Below, piece by piece: positions 11,599-23,070 of a DNA stretch of 64,000 bases (within the stretch, counting starts at the first letter, position 1; every line of letters begins with the position of its first letter). The position numbers were made by a program, and so were the translations under genes. The notes beneath the pieces were generated by a model that made no database searches, was not told the DNA's origin, and saw only the letters and a program-made list of their open reading frames with translations. Source of the stretch: Oxytricha trifallax (taxonomy: Eukaryota; Ciliophora; Spirotrichea; Sporadotrichida; Oxytrichidae); assembly GCA_000711775.1 (NCBI GenBank), contig ARYC01017288.1:79977-143976 (forward strand), written 5' to 3'.

Positions 11599-12133
11599 AT
11601 GCAAAGATTCTCAACTATTTCTGAGAATGCCGTTTCTCTCCTTGATGACAGCATAATCTCTGATGTAAACCTGTTAAGCTATTACTATATTTTTTTAGAT
11701 GGATCAGAGGAGATCTCAGATAAACTTGAAGTACCCCCACTAAAATCTCAGAGATAAGAAAAGTTTTAGAATTAAACTAAAGATAAATCTTTAATTCATT
11801 CTCATGAAAGTGAATTACGAAAATAATTATAGCGATGAGGACAGAGAAGTGTACGCCTACACTCATTTTATTTTGCCTCAATTGCTTGCCAAAGATGACA
11901 TTCACGCACTCAACGAGATTGTACACAAGAGAAAGTTTATTACCGAGTTCTTTCTTGAATTGCTTTAAGCAAAGTTCAGATCAATCGAGGAGCAGAATAA
12001 AGCAGAGAAAGTAAGTCAAATTGCTGCTAAAGACTCTGGTTAGCATCTTAAGTCAAGTGAACACTATGAGGAAATGCTACGCCTTTCCGATTTGAAGCTT
12101 TCTTATGTTGAACTCAAACACAAGCTAAAATGA
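11599..12133 (+). CDS. Hypothetical helical protein
   Basis: Unrecognised. ATG 11599 (MQRFSTISENAVSLLDDS), one intron 11665-11698 (GTAAAC...TTTTTAG), TGA 12131. The second exon has clear protein-coding composition: VYAYTHFILPQLLAKDD and a charged helical C-terminus (RSIEEQNKAEKV, LRLSDLKLSYVELKHKLK). About 165 residues. No family recognised. Confidence 0.6.
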
Positions 12134-12253
12134 GTAAAACAATTAATAATTTACTAAAAAGGCTTTTACTTCTATATATGTTAATTTAAGTTTTTAGAAG
12201 TCCTTCTACAAGTCTCTTCTAAATAAATAGATAAGTATTTCAGACTGATTCAT

Positions 12254-14046
12254 ATATATCTGTTCTGACCGAGACCCCCCCCACCCCCCCTCCCCCCCCC
12301 ATAAAAAATATGCGACCCTCCCCCCCCCTTCTTAATAAAATTTTTTATATTAAATGAAAAACACATTATTATGCTTTGAATCATGCTCTATCTTAAAAAA
12401 AGCTTACCCTGCGGGCAGCTGATGTTATTTATTAATTTTATTTAGCAATCTTCACTGCATCCGTCAACTTTTATTGATGCATACTTGTCTACGAAAACAT
12501 TACAAATGCAATTTATTTTTGAGTTTCATTAATTTATTTTAATTATATCTATTAATGAACTTATACAATTTTTATTCTATTGACTTTACTCTTTTTTTCG
12601 TATTAAATTTACATAATTCTATATACTAATATGATAAACATTTTTACTTTTGTAAATATTTGACTACTCAGATCTTAATTTATTTATGAAATCAATTTTT
12701 TAAGCTTAAGAGATATTGTTTTGATCAACTATTTAAGAAAGTCTCTAATTTTTAATTCAATGAATGCATTTATTTTTTTAATCAGATATTTTATAAATTC
12801 CATTAAATTGGCAAGAATTAAATTCATTTTTTTAAAAATTATATATATTTCTTTTTTTTAGGGTCTATACACAATTGAATCTAATTTAAAAAATATAATC
12901 CCTCTTTATATTATCTGGGGAAAAAACAGTTTAAAATATTAATTCTAAATTTAAAAAAAGTTAATGCTCAAACTTCTAGAAAAGTTACCGTTATCAATAT
13001 AATATTGTTCAATACTTACATGTAATATTCGTAAATTTTTAAATAAAGTTACTTGTTTTTATTAGGATTTTAAACATTAATTAGAAAGATAATGAGAGAA
13101 CTTTCAGTCTTTTTTATTAAAATTGAAATAACTTAAATATATTGAGCTAACATATTTAGCTAAATCTCTATTATATTAAATTTTTACTTTGCTGTTTTGA
13201 GAAATCGACAAATTAATGTTAAAATAATAAGCCTTTAAATTAAGGGTATAATTACATTTACTTTATAAAATTTTAAAAAATAAATTTACTTTTTTATCAT
13301 AAGGATTCAAATAAGATATTTAATCATTGTTTAATTAAATAAAAACCCATTAGTCAATTAAGAATAAAGATTAGGGATTAAGAAATAAAAAATTAAAATT
13401 AAATTATAATTAGCGTAAATTAAATAAATTTATGCTAAAAACAAATTTACGCACACTAATTGGTTTATTTTAAATAGAGACGATTTTTCGAGCAAATGGA
13501 TTTAATAATTAGTCAAACTTTAATATTTGACGCTAATAATAAAATATTCTTAATTTTATTATTCTATATCCCCAATCTTCATTCTTAATTGACTAAAAAA
13601 TTTATAGTTGATTTCATAAATAAATTAAGATCTGAGAAGTTAAATATTTACAAAAGTAAAAATGTTTATCATATTAGTGTATAGAATTATGTAAATTTAA
13701 TACGAAAAAAAGAGTAAAGTCAATAGAATAAAACTGTATAAGTTCATTAATAGATATAATTAAAATAAATTATTGAAACTCAAAAATAAATTATTGAAAC
13801 TCAAAAATAAATTGCATTTGTAATGTTTTCGTATACAATTATGCATTAATAAAAGTTGACGGACGTAGTGAAGATTGCTAAATAAAATTAATAAATAACA
13901 TCTGCTGCCGCAGGGCAAGTTTTTTTTAAGATAGAGCATCATTCAAAGCATAATAATATGTTTTTCATATAATTTGAAAAATTTTATTATAAAGGGGGGG
14001 GGAGGGGGGGAGGGGGAGGGGGGGGTCTCGGTCAGAACATATATCT
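12254..14046. mobile_element. 1.78 kb element with long inverted arms and 8 bp flanks
   Basis: Element 12262-14038. Arms of about 450 bp are inverted copies; ends read GTTCTGACCGAGACC. The 8 bp word ATATATCT stands outside both ends (12254-12261, 14039-14046), as a target duplication or pointer. Just inside each end is a long C/T (12275-12330) or G/A (13994-14025) homopolymer tract. The 880 bp centre is AT-rich with a nested inverted repeat (13351-13381 against 13567-13599). No coding ORF is convincing, so it is either non-autonomous or a very long fold-back IES. 8 bp duplications are typical of hAT-type transposition; the ends do not identify a family. Confidence 0.8.
13351..13599. repeat. 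Nested inverted repeat inside the long-arm element
   Basis: About 30 bp near 13351-13381 (TTAGTCAATTAAGAATAAAG...) returns inverted near 13567-13599. A smaller GCGTAAATT/AATTTACGC hairpin lies between them. Confidence 0.65.
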
Positions 14047-14177
14047 ATTATATTCATGTTAAATCGCTCTCCACCATACATCTCACAAGTTAAAATTTGA
14101 ATCTTAATTAAGTAATTAAAAAGAGAATATCTGGTTGCTAAATTTAAAATCAAATCTCATAACAGTTTCAACTAAAT

Positions 14178-14689
14178 TCATAATGCCTATCCTTGTAGTT
14201 TAATATCACTTTTAACATCATTATGATTTTTATCAGAATTGTTTTTTTTATTATCCTGTTCATCTTCACTTTCATACTCAGATCCATATTCACTCCCACT
14301 ACTACTATTACCAGCATCATTATTATTTCCTTTATCATCCCCATCTTTACTGTCTCTACCCTTTTTACTATCACTCGCCATCTTCAAAGCTTCCTTAATC
14401 TCCTCCTCTTCAGTCCTCAAAACCCCATCATACTATTGTTCTTATCCACTCCCATTTCTAATCCTGATTTCTTCTAGTTTGGCTTGTAACTTGCTGTTGT
14501 TCTTGTCTTTTGAGGCTTTCATGGGTCCCTCAAGAATGCGGTCAATCATCTTGTCGTAGCCCTTGACTTCAAAGTGCCGTCTGATGTCGCTATTTGGCAG
14601 TTCGAGTCTCAGTTTCCTTTCTTATTCCAGGAGGTAATTAAATTGATAAAGTATATGATTTTACTTCGTAGAAAGTCATTATTTAACAT
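14178..14689 (-). CDS. Hypothetical protein with charged low-complexity tail
   Basis: Unrecognised. Proposed start ATG 14689 (MLNNDFLR), a 44 bp intron (GTAAAATC...AATAAG) and TGA 14178-14180. The N-terminal part is helical and charged (HFEVKGYDKMIDRILEGP, KLQAKLEEIRIRNG); the tail is Asp/Asn/Ser/Lys-rich (KKGRDSKDGDDKGNNND, SEYGSEYESEDEQDN). The first exon is short and therefore uncertain. A run of ten G lies just upstream of the start (14693-14704). Confidence 0.55.
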
Positions 14690-14937
14690 ATATGGGGGGG
14701 GGGGAGTAATAGAATCAGATTCATGTCAACATATAATAAAAATTATTAGAGGTATTGTTAAGGATTTACTTGTTAAATAGATTTCTATTGTTCTAAGTAT
14801 TCTTATTAATTTTTCTCCAATCCCTTCTTTAAGGATGTTAAAATGTTATAAATTGTACTATATTATCACATAAATTGTAAAAATTGATAAGTAATTACAA
14901 TATAGTATTGCTATTAATCATAATTTACAGCATAAAT

Positions 14938-17560
14938 ATGGAAAAAGAAATCAAATTTTCATTTTTGAGACTTTTCAACTCAATCAAAGGAATTCACAAA
15001 CCTGAAAAAGAATTTGATATTAAATGGTTGGAAAATAGTGCTAAGGAGGAAGTATAACAAAAATTTAAGAATTTTTACGATTGGGCTTTTGCAAACGGCA
15101 TTGAATTCCCAAAACTTCAATATCCAGTCATGTTTGGCAGTGGGAATAGTCAATACTTTTAATTATTTATACTGAACCTATTATCAGCTTGTTATTAAGG
15201 GTTTAAAAGTTAGAATTATATTTTGTAAATATCAAAAATTGAAAATATATACCCAGGGATGATGGCTACTGAAGATATAGGTCCTAATGAAATAATGTTA
15301 AAAGTTCCTGCAAAGCTGCTTCTCTCTACTAAAGCCTGTTTCCGGGGTGATATTAACCAAATATTTCTAGAAAACCCAGAGTTATTCGGCAAGCATGTCT
15401 CTGACGGAGAAGATAACGTTCTCAATGCCTTCATTCTCTATGAATTAGGAAAGGGTGAAAAGTCTTTTTGGAAGCCTATGTTTGATGTGTGGCCACGAGA
15501 CACAGACATTTTATTCAATTGGGAAGAAGAGGATCTGGATTGGCTTTAAGACCCAACTCTCAAGCAAGACGCTTAAATTGCCTATTAATAGCTCATCACT
15601 TTTTGGAGGCGCATGTTTGATATATTGATACTATACCCTTAGTACTTCCCTAATGAAGACATGATAAGTTTTGATAAGTACAAATGGGTGTATATGCTCA
15701 CTACGAATCGTTGTTTCGGTTCAAATTGGCCAGGAGTGTGCTCTATGATCCCCTTCGCAGAGTTCATTAATCATGAAAACGTTGACATTTAATACGATTA
15801 CGTGGATTAATAGCTAAATAGTATCACAGGCCGCAGAGAGGAAAGAAAGAAAGAAGAAAAAGAGCAAAGAATCATGTAAGCACTTAAAAAGAAGTTATTT
15901 ATGGAAGATTTGAGAGAGGACCTTCAAAAAATGGATTAGGAATTGAGGGAGTTATAGGCCAAGCAGGCTAAACTTAGGGAAGAGGGCAAAGACATAGACT
16001 CCAGTGAGTTACTGGTAATGCAAGAAGCTTTCGAGAGGGATGCTAGAAGGAAGGAACAGGAGTTTCAACTTAGAGTATAGATGGGGGATAATATTACAAA
16101 AGTATTATTAATTTTACTTTTTTTCAACAAAATTAAATTAATTAATAAATTTAATCGTACTATTTTTACAGTCTACAAATTAATTTATTCACAAAATTGA
16201 TATAAGAATATATTTATAATTCTTCAATAAGCTTTAATTTTATTAGGAAAGAATAATAATTATAAAATGTATTTTTATATCGGAAGATTCTTATTTATCT
16301 TTAAATATTTAGATTTATTTGGTTTTTTATACAGACTAAATATAATTATCTTAAAATTTTCCAAAAATATATTACCATCGAATAATATTAATATGTAATA
16401 TTCATTCTAATTTACTTTGATAAGAGCAGCAGTGATAATGAAAGTGAGGATTCATCTGATGATGAATCAAACATTAAGAGAGACTAATCAGATATTAAAC
16501 CATCACTAGACAACGATAATTACGATTACTCAAGTGGCATAGACTCAGATAACGACGCTGACCTGCTACTTGAGCAAGAGCAATTAAACGCCATTAAGTT
16601 CAGGTAACAATAAAAAGAAAAGGAGAAAGTAGAGCTTATAGCTAAAGGCGAGTTGCCCTCAGAAAAATCTTGTAAAACGCCAGTGCTAACAAATGAAGAA
16701 GTTTTCAATATATGGGATAAGACTGTGTCTTAAGTACCAGATGACTTCAATTTCATTATAAGAACATATAACGATGGATTTCCTAAGGGATCCTAAGTAT
16801 TCTTATGCTATGGTCGCATGTCCAATAGAGAGATGTTAAAGCGATATGGTTTCTGTTTAACGTACAATAAATACAACTACATCTTCATAAAACTGAGATT
16901 AGAGCAATAAGACCCAGACTTTATCTATAGGAAATATGTCCTGAGAAAGTTCTTTTCCATAGAACCTGAAACTGATAAAATGGATATTTCTTCAAGACAT
17001 TTCAGAATTTATTTCCAAAAATTGAATACCAAAGTTCTCAAGTTTATTAAAATCTTGTACTTTAACGTTTAAGAAGATGATATTTCATGCATAGTAGAGA
17101 CTAGATCTCTTAGTCTCGAATATTTAGCATTCTAAAGACTTAGAGATGTATATGAAACTTTCTTAAAAAGTTTTCCCACTACAATTGGTGAAGATAAAAA
17201 GATCCTATCAGAATAGAGAGATAAACTGAATGGCAATAAATTTTTCGCATTGACCTATAGAATGGAATTCAAAAGGATTTTGATTAATTAGATCACTCTA
17301 GTAAAGCTTGTGATTCATATACTTGAGAGATTGATGAAAGGTATGACTTTGGAATTTGCAGTTACTAGGGTGTTTGAATTTGAATCAAAAAAAGAAATGG
17401 TGGTTAATAGAATCATGATTGATAACTATTTAACATCCTTAAATTTAGTAATATTTTCTGGGTTGATAATTTAGAATAGTAATAAGTGGAAGATTGAATT
17501 AATGAAAGCATAGTCATTTTTACACTAATATACTGATAATTAATCTTTGCAATTATGCTA
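14938..17560 (+). CDS. SET-domain lysine methyltransferase (SETD3/LSMT type)
   Basis: Protein lysine methyltransferase family. ATG 14938. SET motifs: GSGMMATEDIGPNE after the first IES (family GRGLxATxDI), NRCFGSNW...MIPFAEFINHENVDIQYDY (catalytic NHS-like motif) and, much later, VFLCYGRMSNREMLKRYGF. A Rubisco-LSMT-type helical domain follows. Between the NHE motif and the YG motif lies an insert of well over 200 residues that is charged and coiled (RREERKKEEKEQRIMQALKKK) and acidic (SSSDNESEDSSDDES). IESs at 15142 (GGGA) and 16087 (GATAA). The true stop is unresolved: the frame formally reads to TGA 17799-17801, into the 3' end of the convergent gene; a small undetected insert near 17450-17560 is likely. 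Confidence 0.8.
15142..15255. other. IES, pointer GGGA
   Basis: GGGA at 15142-15145 and 15256-15259. Joining gives MFGSGMMATEDIGP, the first SET motif. Confidence 0.8.
16087..16418. other. Long IES, pointer GATAA
   Basis: GATAA at 16087-16091 and 16419-16423. The 332 bp AT-rich unit is among the longest simple IESs here. Joining gives QMGDKSSSDNESEDSS. Confidence 0.82.
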
Positions 17561-17572
17561 ACAATACGATTC

Positions 17573-18493
17573 TCATTCAGTAGTATCTAAGCTGTCTACT
17601 GTACTCTCTTGCTTGCCCTTTTTACTGCTTTTAGGCAATTCAATATCATCAAGTGTTCCACCAGGAACAATTACTTAACCCTCTGCCATCGCAATACCTT
17701 AAACTGCAACTAACTCTATGTCTTGTCCACGACTGCCCCCAGTACCACCTTAATTATTATTCTAAACCTAATTGATTAACTCCACAATCGATCTACCGTG
17801 ATTCACCAATATAATTTCACCTCTCTCCAGACGTCTATAGAAAGATTTAGCTATGTAAGCCACGTAGAAGAGGTAGCCAATTCGTAGAGCACTAAACATA
17901 GAATTCTGTAGGAATATATTTTTGCAAGGCTCGTAGTACACGTAGGAATTACACATGTCATAAGTTGATGCTAGGCCTAGAGCAGGGAATATTAATAATT
18001 GAACAAGCACCAAGTTGAAGTAAGCTTTACTCAGAACGATGTTTTACTTCATAGCTCCAACGAAGCCGATAAGACCCATAGGTAAATAGGCCACTCTCAT
18101 AAAGTAGAAGGCTGTTAAGAAATAGTGTGGACCGTTTACATTGAAATAAGTCCATTCGAAAATTACCTCTTGCACCAAGAACATGCTATTTATAGAAAAA
18201 ATCATATCTAACTTGCATTCGCTATTTGCTTATTCCCCTTATAGCAGATGTATTTTTTTAAAAATAAACATGAAGTAGAAAATTCCCAAGAAAACATCAA
18301 GAATAGTGAATAATTTCATACTTGCTTTTAATGTCAGTGACCCCAAAATTCCATTCTCAGCAATTGGTAGACAACCAGCGAAGAGCTCATTATTCTATGG
18401 TTATAAGTTTGTAACGCCACCTAGTGAAAGAATCTCTGAGCGAAGTGATTAATAAGAACCTTGACCTGGTTGATTTTATAGATGAGTACTCAT
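17573..18493 (-). CDS. Multi-pass membrane protein, unknown
   Basis: Uninterrupted reading frame of about 306 codons, ATG 18493, TGA 17573. At least five hydrophobic stretches: LFTILDVFLGIFYFMFIF, YFLTAFYFMRVAYLPMGLIG, the YFNLVLVQLLIFPALG region, ALRIGYLFYVAYIA. Hydrophilic C-terminal tail rich in Gln, Gly and acidic residues, ending VDSLDTTE. One of the few genes here with no IES or intron. Family not recognised. Convergent with the SET gene. Confidence 0.75.
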
Positions 18494-18600
18494 TTTTTAA
18501 ATTTAGTGATAAATTTATAATTTCAAAATCTATTACTATCTCTATAATTATTCAGATTTGATGTTATCAACAAATTCAATTCAAAACATATTAGTCATAT

Positions 18601-21600
18601 ATGAATATGGATTCTAAAATTAGACTGTCTGAAATTAAATCTAAATTATTATAATAATAAGTTAAGTTGATAGAATTTTCAAAATAAATGTCCTTAATGC
18701 AGAATTCCGTCTTCCGTGGAGTTATGGGAGGCGGCAATAATAAAAATGAGAAACGAGAATAAAATACCTATGGTTAATACTCTCATAATAAAAATTCATA
18801 GGTAAAGTGCTAAATTTATGCTCAAATACCATTTAAATTATTAAAATCTTTCTTACATCTCACAAAAATTAAAATAACTCATTGATTAGGAAAAAAACCA
18901 TGAAACGCACCACCATCAATATTATATGATTTAAATCATTAGGCATATTTGAGACTTTTTAATGCTGTATATAGAAATTATTAATGAGTTTCTTCACATA
19001 TTATGAATTAATTTAATTAAAATCTATTCTTTCATTAACAAGATCAGTATAATTATTAAAGCAGTGGCTAGTTTCAAAGAAATGGCAGCAGTTTTGAAAC
19101 AAACCCTCAACAAAACAATGATGGCAATAACCGCATGGGAGAAATTAAATTACTGCAAAATAACATTACTTCCATGTCAAATTCCCCTTCCACCAAACCT
19201 TTTTAGTAAGTCTCATGGATCATATAAAGTTTCGAGAGGCTTTTAGGGGAAGATCCTTCACACCCACTAAACTTATTTTTGGTTGAATATGTTTTTAGAA
19301 AATTTATAAAAATTATTTCATTTGTGTAAAAAACATAAATTTTAGGTAGAAAAGTCAAGTAATCATAAACATGACGCCATAAGAAAAATAGGCAGAACTA
19401 ATTCGTAGAAGGAAATTGCTCTATGGTGTTAAAGACATTGAAAAACTTTTTTCGTAATAAAAATATATATTAAAACTAATCATTTATAGTAAATCAAGAG
19501 AGACGCAGTAGTATATACAAAAGAGTTAAGATGAGTCTAGCTTAGGCGGTGGATCACATAGCAGCAAAAGGTCAAAAGAGTTATTTATAAATTTAGCAAA
19601 TAGTTGTGAAAATTGATAACGAATTTAAATATTTGTACATTTAAAGAGTGCAAAGATCGACTGATTATAAGTTAGAACAGTCAGTTGAAAGCTTTCTTCG
19701 ATATATGGATGCTTATATTAGTTGGATATTCTTGCTTTACAACTATATACTAGTAATTACAATAACTTTATCAAATTCTTTACTTAGTGTTTCGTTTGGA
19801 ATTGAGGTCTCGGGAGTTTACAGCAACATAGATGACACAGTGATGGCTTTCTTTGGCATTGATTTGATGACCAGTAAGTTATACTTATAAAATTAGGAAA
19901 CTTGTTTATAGATTTCATGTTGGAGTATCAAGATCAAGAGACATTTCAGATGATACGCAATCACAAAATGATAGCCAAGCGATACATCATGTCAGGTTGG
20001 TTCTTTATAGACTTTGCTGCAACTTTCCCTATAAACTACGTAGTGGGAGGTAGTGTTCTCTGGTCGAGACTGCTTAGACTTTTCAGGCTCCCAAAACTCA
20101 TTAAGATCTTGGATTTGTCCAGATTCAATAGGGTAAGTCAATAATATCAAATTTTCCCCACTAAATTGATCTCAATATACTTTGCTGTAGTTGCTGAAAT
20201 CATTTTTCGAGAGTAGCACTAGACAAGATAGAATCGTAGCCCAATACATCTTGATGTACTCCTACAAGATTTTCAGATTGATTATTATCGCAATAATCAT
20301 CACATATTTTGTTGGGTGCTTCTGGTACTTGATATCTTCCACACTTAATTCAGATGATATGGCAGACCAGTCATTTGTTGCTAAATATTTCAAGGATGTG
20401 CCTGAGAATTACGATAGACTTATTATTAGTTGCTTATTGTTATTAAAATTTGCTTAACATTCATAATTACTATAATACAAAAAACCCATGAAACAAATTT
20501 AAAACGAAATATGATTATTCATACAAATGATTAATAATTAAAATATATATTAGTTGCTATTTCGCTTTGACGACACTTTCCACAGTTGGATATGGAGACC
20601 TCGTCCCTCAAACCCAAGTAGAGATGATCTTTGGAATTTTAGTAATGCTCTGTGGAGTGGGTTTCTTCTCTTATATCATGGGGTCATTTATCGAAATTAT
20701 CTCAAATTATGATAAGAAAATGGGAACTGTTGATAAAGGCACAGAACTGCATAATTGGATGACTCTTCTCACAAGGTTTACCAATATTATAATAGACCAT
20801 AAATTCTAAATAAATTATTTCAAGTTAAAGAATGTTTTAGAATATTTACAGTTTCTTTAATATAGGACAATAACAAGCCTTTGCCAAAGTCTTTAATAAA
20901 CTAAATCGATAATCACTTCAGTTACTATTGGAATAACGATAGACTGGCTTCAATCAGCAAGAAAAATGAGTACTTAAATGCCCTCCCTCGCTCCATAAAA
21001 AGAAATGTAAGACTTCATGCTATAATGAATTTCAACATTTTATTTGACCATTTCTTATAGATAATGATCCACTACTTATTCGATGACATTTTCTACAAGT
21101 TCAGGTTCTTCTTTAACTCCCAAAAATACAAAGATTCTAAGTTTCTCTATGATATATCTTTTGGCTTGAAGCCTAGAAAATTCGAGACTAATGACGAGGA
21201 GAAGCTAATCTATGACGAAGAGGATGAAGTTTCAGAGATGTATTTTATATAGGAAGGAACTGTAAGTATAAAATTGTACAAATAATAACTAATGTAATTT
21301 TAGGTTGGAATAGGCTATTATTTGTTTAGTTAGGGACTGTCCAAGAAGCAATATAAACTTGGCATTTTCATGAAGGATAACTCATTTATCTGTGATTACT
21401 ATGTATGCAACAATAAGAAAAGCGAGTTTATCTTTATCGCAGTTACTGAAGTCAAAGCATTTGCTCTATCTATTTTAACTTTATAAAGTTTAATAATATA
21501 ATTTTAATAAATTAGAAAATCTATAGTCGATTTTGCTTGAACATTAACTAATTATTAATTTTCAATCTAAGAGGTTTTTGCTACACAACATATTCGATAA

Positions 21601-22203
21601 GTACCCCGACATTGCATCAGAGATAAAAGAGCAATCCTTTTATAGATACAAGAAGAACGTGAAAAATCGCTTGATCAAACATAGACAAGAACACTTAGAA
21701 GAAATTAACAAGAAGTCAAGTTACAAGTATATTCAGGTTAGAGAGAAGAGCGAGTAGAATAATAAATCTGCATAGAATAGATTTGATGGGAGTTAATCAG
21801 AGAGATTTTCTATGAAAAATAATGGAGATAGTCATTAGCATAGCTCTTCTATGGTTGGTGGAGGAAACGGATAAGACATGAAACTGGGTAAAGACCATAT
21901 TAAGAAAGTAGTAATTATATCATGCTATTTCTTACAAAGTTTTAATGCTTTAATAATGTAAATTTTAAAATTCTAGACCAAGGTGAGACAGATTTGAACT
22001 CCATCTTAAAGCGAAGAATAGAAGGAATATAAAACGAGATGCAAAAATTCAATCATAACATCAATGATTTCGCTTAAACTTGCGACAATGAACTTAACAA
22101 CCTAATTGGAAATATTAATTTGCTACAGAGGAACTTAGGCTACTTGAACAACCAGATTGTTCATAACTAACAACAGAATTTTAATTCAAACAGTAAACAA
22201 TGA
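18601..22203 (+). CDS. Cyclic-nucleotide-type voltage-gated K+ channel
   Basis: Six-segment potassium channel of the CNG/HCN/EAG class. Seen in order: S1 SWIFLLYNYILVITITLS, S2-S3 with FFIDFAATFPINYVV, S4 RLLRLFRLPKLIKILDLSRF, S5 FRLIIIAIIITYFVGCFWYL, pore TTLSTVGYGDLVPQTQVE (GYG selectivity filter), S6 FGILVMLCGVGFFSYIMGSF, a C-linker and a cyclic-nucleotide-binding fold (DEEDEVSEMYFIQEGTVGIG), then a Q/N-rich coiled tail to TGA 22201. The binding fold is diverged; ligand dependence cannot be judged. Joins include pointers TATTAGTTGCT, TAATA, ATCTA and several GTAAG...TAG introns. Exon structure before about 19450 is uncertain (start MNMDSKIRLSEIK assumed). Confidence 0.88.
20424..20547. other. 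IES in the channel pore, pointer TATTAGTTGCT
   Basis: The 11 bp word occurs at 20424-20434 and 20548-20558, the joint longest pointer in the window. Joining gives RLIISCYFALTTLSTVGYGD. Confidence 0.92.
20790..20857. other. IES, pointer TAATA
   Basis: TAATA at 20790-20794 and 20858-20862 is the only short repeat here that keeps phase; it joins RFTNIIQDNNKPLPKSL in the C-linker. Confidence 0.7.
21478..21564. other. IES, pointer ATCTA
   Basis: ATCTA at 21478-21482 and 21565-21569. Joining gives VKAFALSKRFLLHNIF after the nucleotide-binding fold. Confidence 0.8.
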
Positions 22204-22554
22204 GTTGTAATGAGGATATGATGAGTTAAAAAGGTTTGGGCTTTCTTATAAGCAAATATAAAGATTAAAACTATTAAGTGAAGTTTATTAGAACTTTCGA
22301 AAACATAGGCAAAACCATTTTGTGAATTAAAGTGAATTATAAATTAGTTTCATTTAATAAATACTTAATATATTTAAACTTTTAGTTTGAATAGATAATT
22401 AATCACAAACTAGGAGTGGAGTGATTCATTATATATCAGGAGAATCGCAGTGATTCTCTAGTTTTGTAGGTCATCATATCCTAATCATATATTAAAAATA
22501 AAAACATTAAAAAGTTATATACTTTTGGTCGAATTAAATATTTTAGTTTAATTA

Positions 22555-23070
22555 TCAAGGAAGATTAGTGATCAAAGTTTGAACTCTCATGATTTTAGAA
22601 GCCAGAGTTTTTACTTCTTGTCCAGATGAGTTGGATTGCTTCTTGTTGAGCCTTTTATTCTCATCATTGACGATTTTTCTCACAATTATCGGATCATACA
22701 ATCTGTTACTCATGAAGTCAATAACACCCTCGTACTCCTCGTTATTCAGCATTCTTTACACGATAAGATGTGTGTGAATGATTTGCTGCTTAGCTGAGTC
22801 TTAATCATCTTTATATTTTGTAATAAATAAAGTGAATCTAAGTTAAAGATTCATCTTTAACTTAGATCCAATTTTTTTATTTACATCGACAGCTTTTTGA
22901 CCAGTTTCTTCACGATGATTGTCATATATCTCCCTCTAAGCGCCACTCTAAAATTAAAGTTATAAATTTCAGTCTTACCTCAGCCACAATATCGAATGCA
23001 GAAACCTTTAACCACTCCATCGCATAATCCTGCAATGTTTTCGATTCCTCAAGTTTAGGCAGTTAATTCA
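22555..23070 (-). CDS. Small helical protein, unknown
   Basis: ATG 23070 (MNQLPKLEESKTLQDYAMEW), intron GTAAGA...TTTTAG near 22953-22981, an IES with pointer GATG, TGA 22555-22557. About 128 residues, hydrophilic and helical, with two HR/EE-rich stretches (DNHREETGQKAVDD, IIVRKIVNDENKRLNKK). Family not recognised. All joins are in frame. Confidence 0.65.
22806..22883. other. IES, pointer GATG, containing a hairpin
   Basis: CATC (GATG on the coding strand) at 22806-22809 and 22884-22887; joining gives QKAVDDQDSAKQQI. Inside is a perfect hairpin with 14 bp arms and a 2-base loop (22837-22866, TCTAAGTTAAAGAT arm). Confidence 0.7.
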
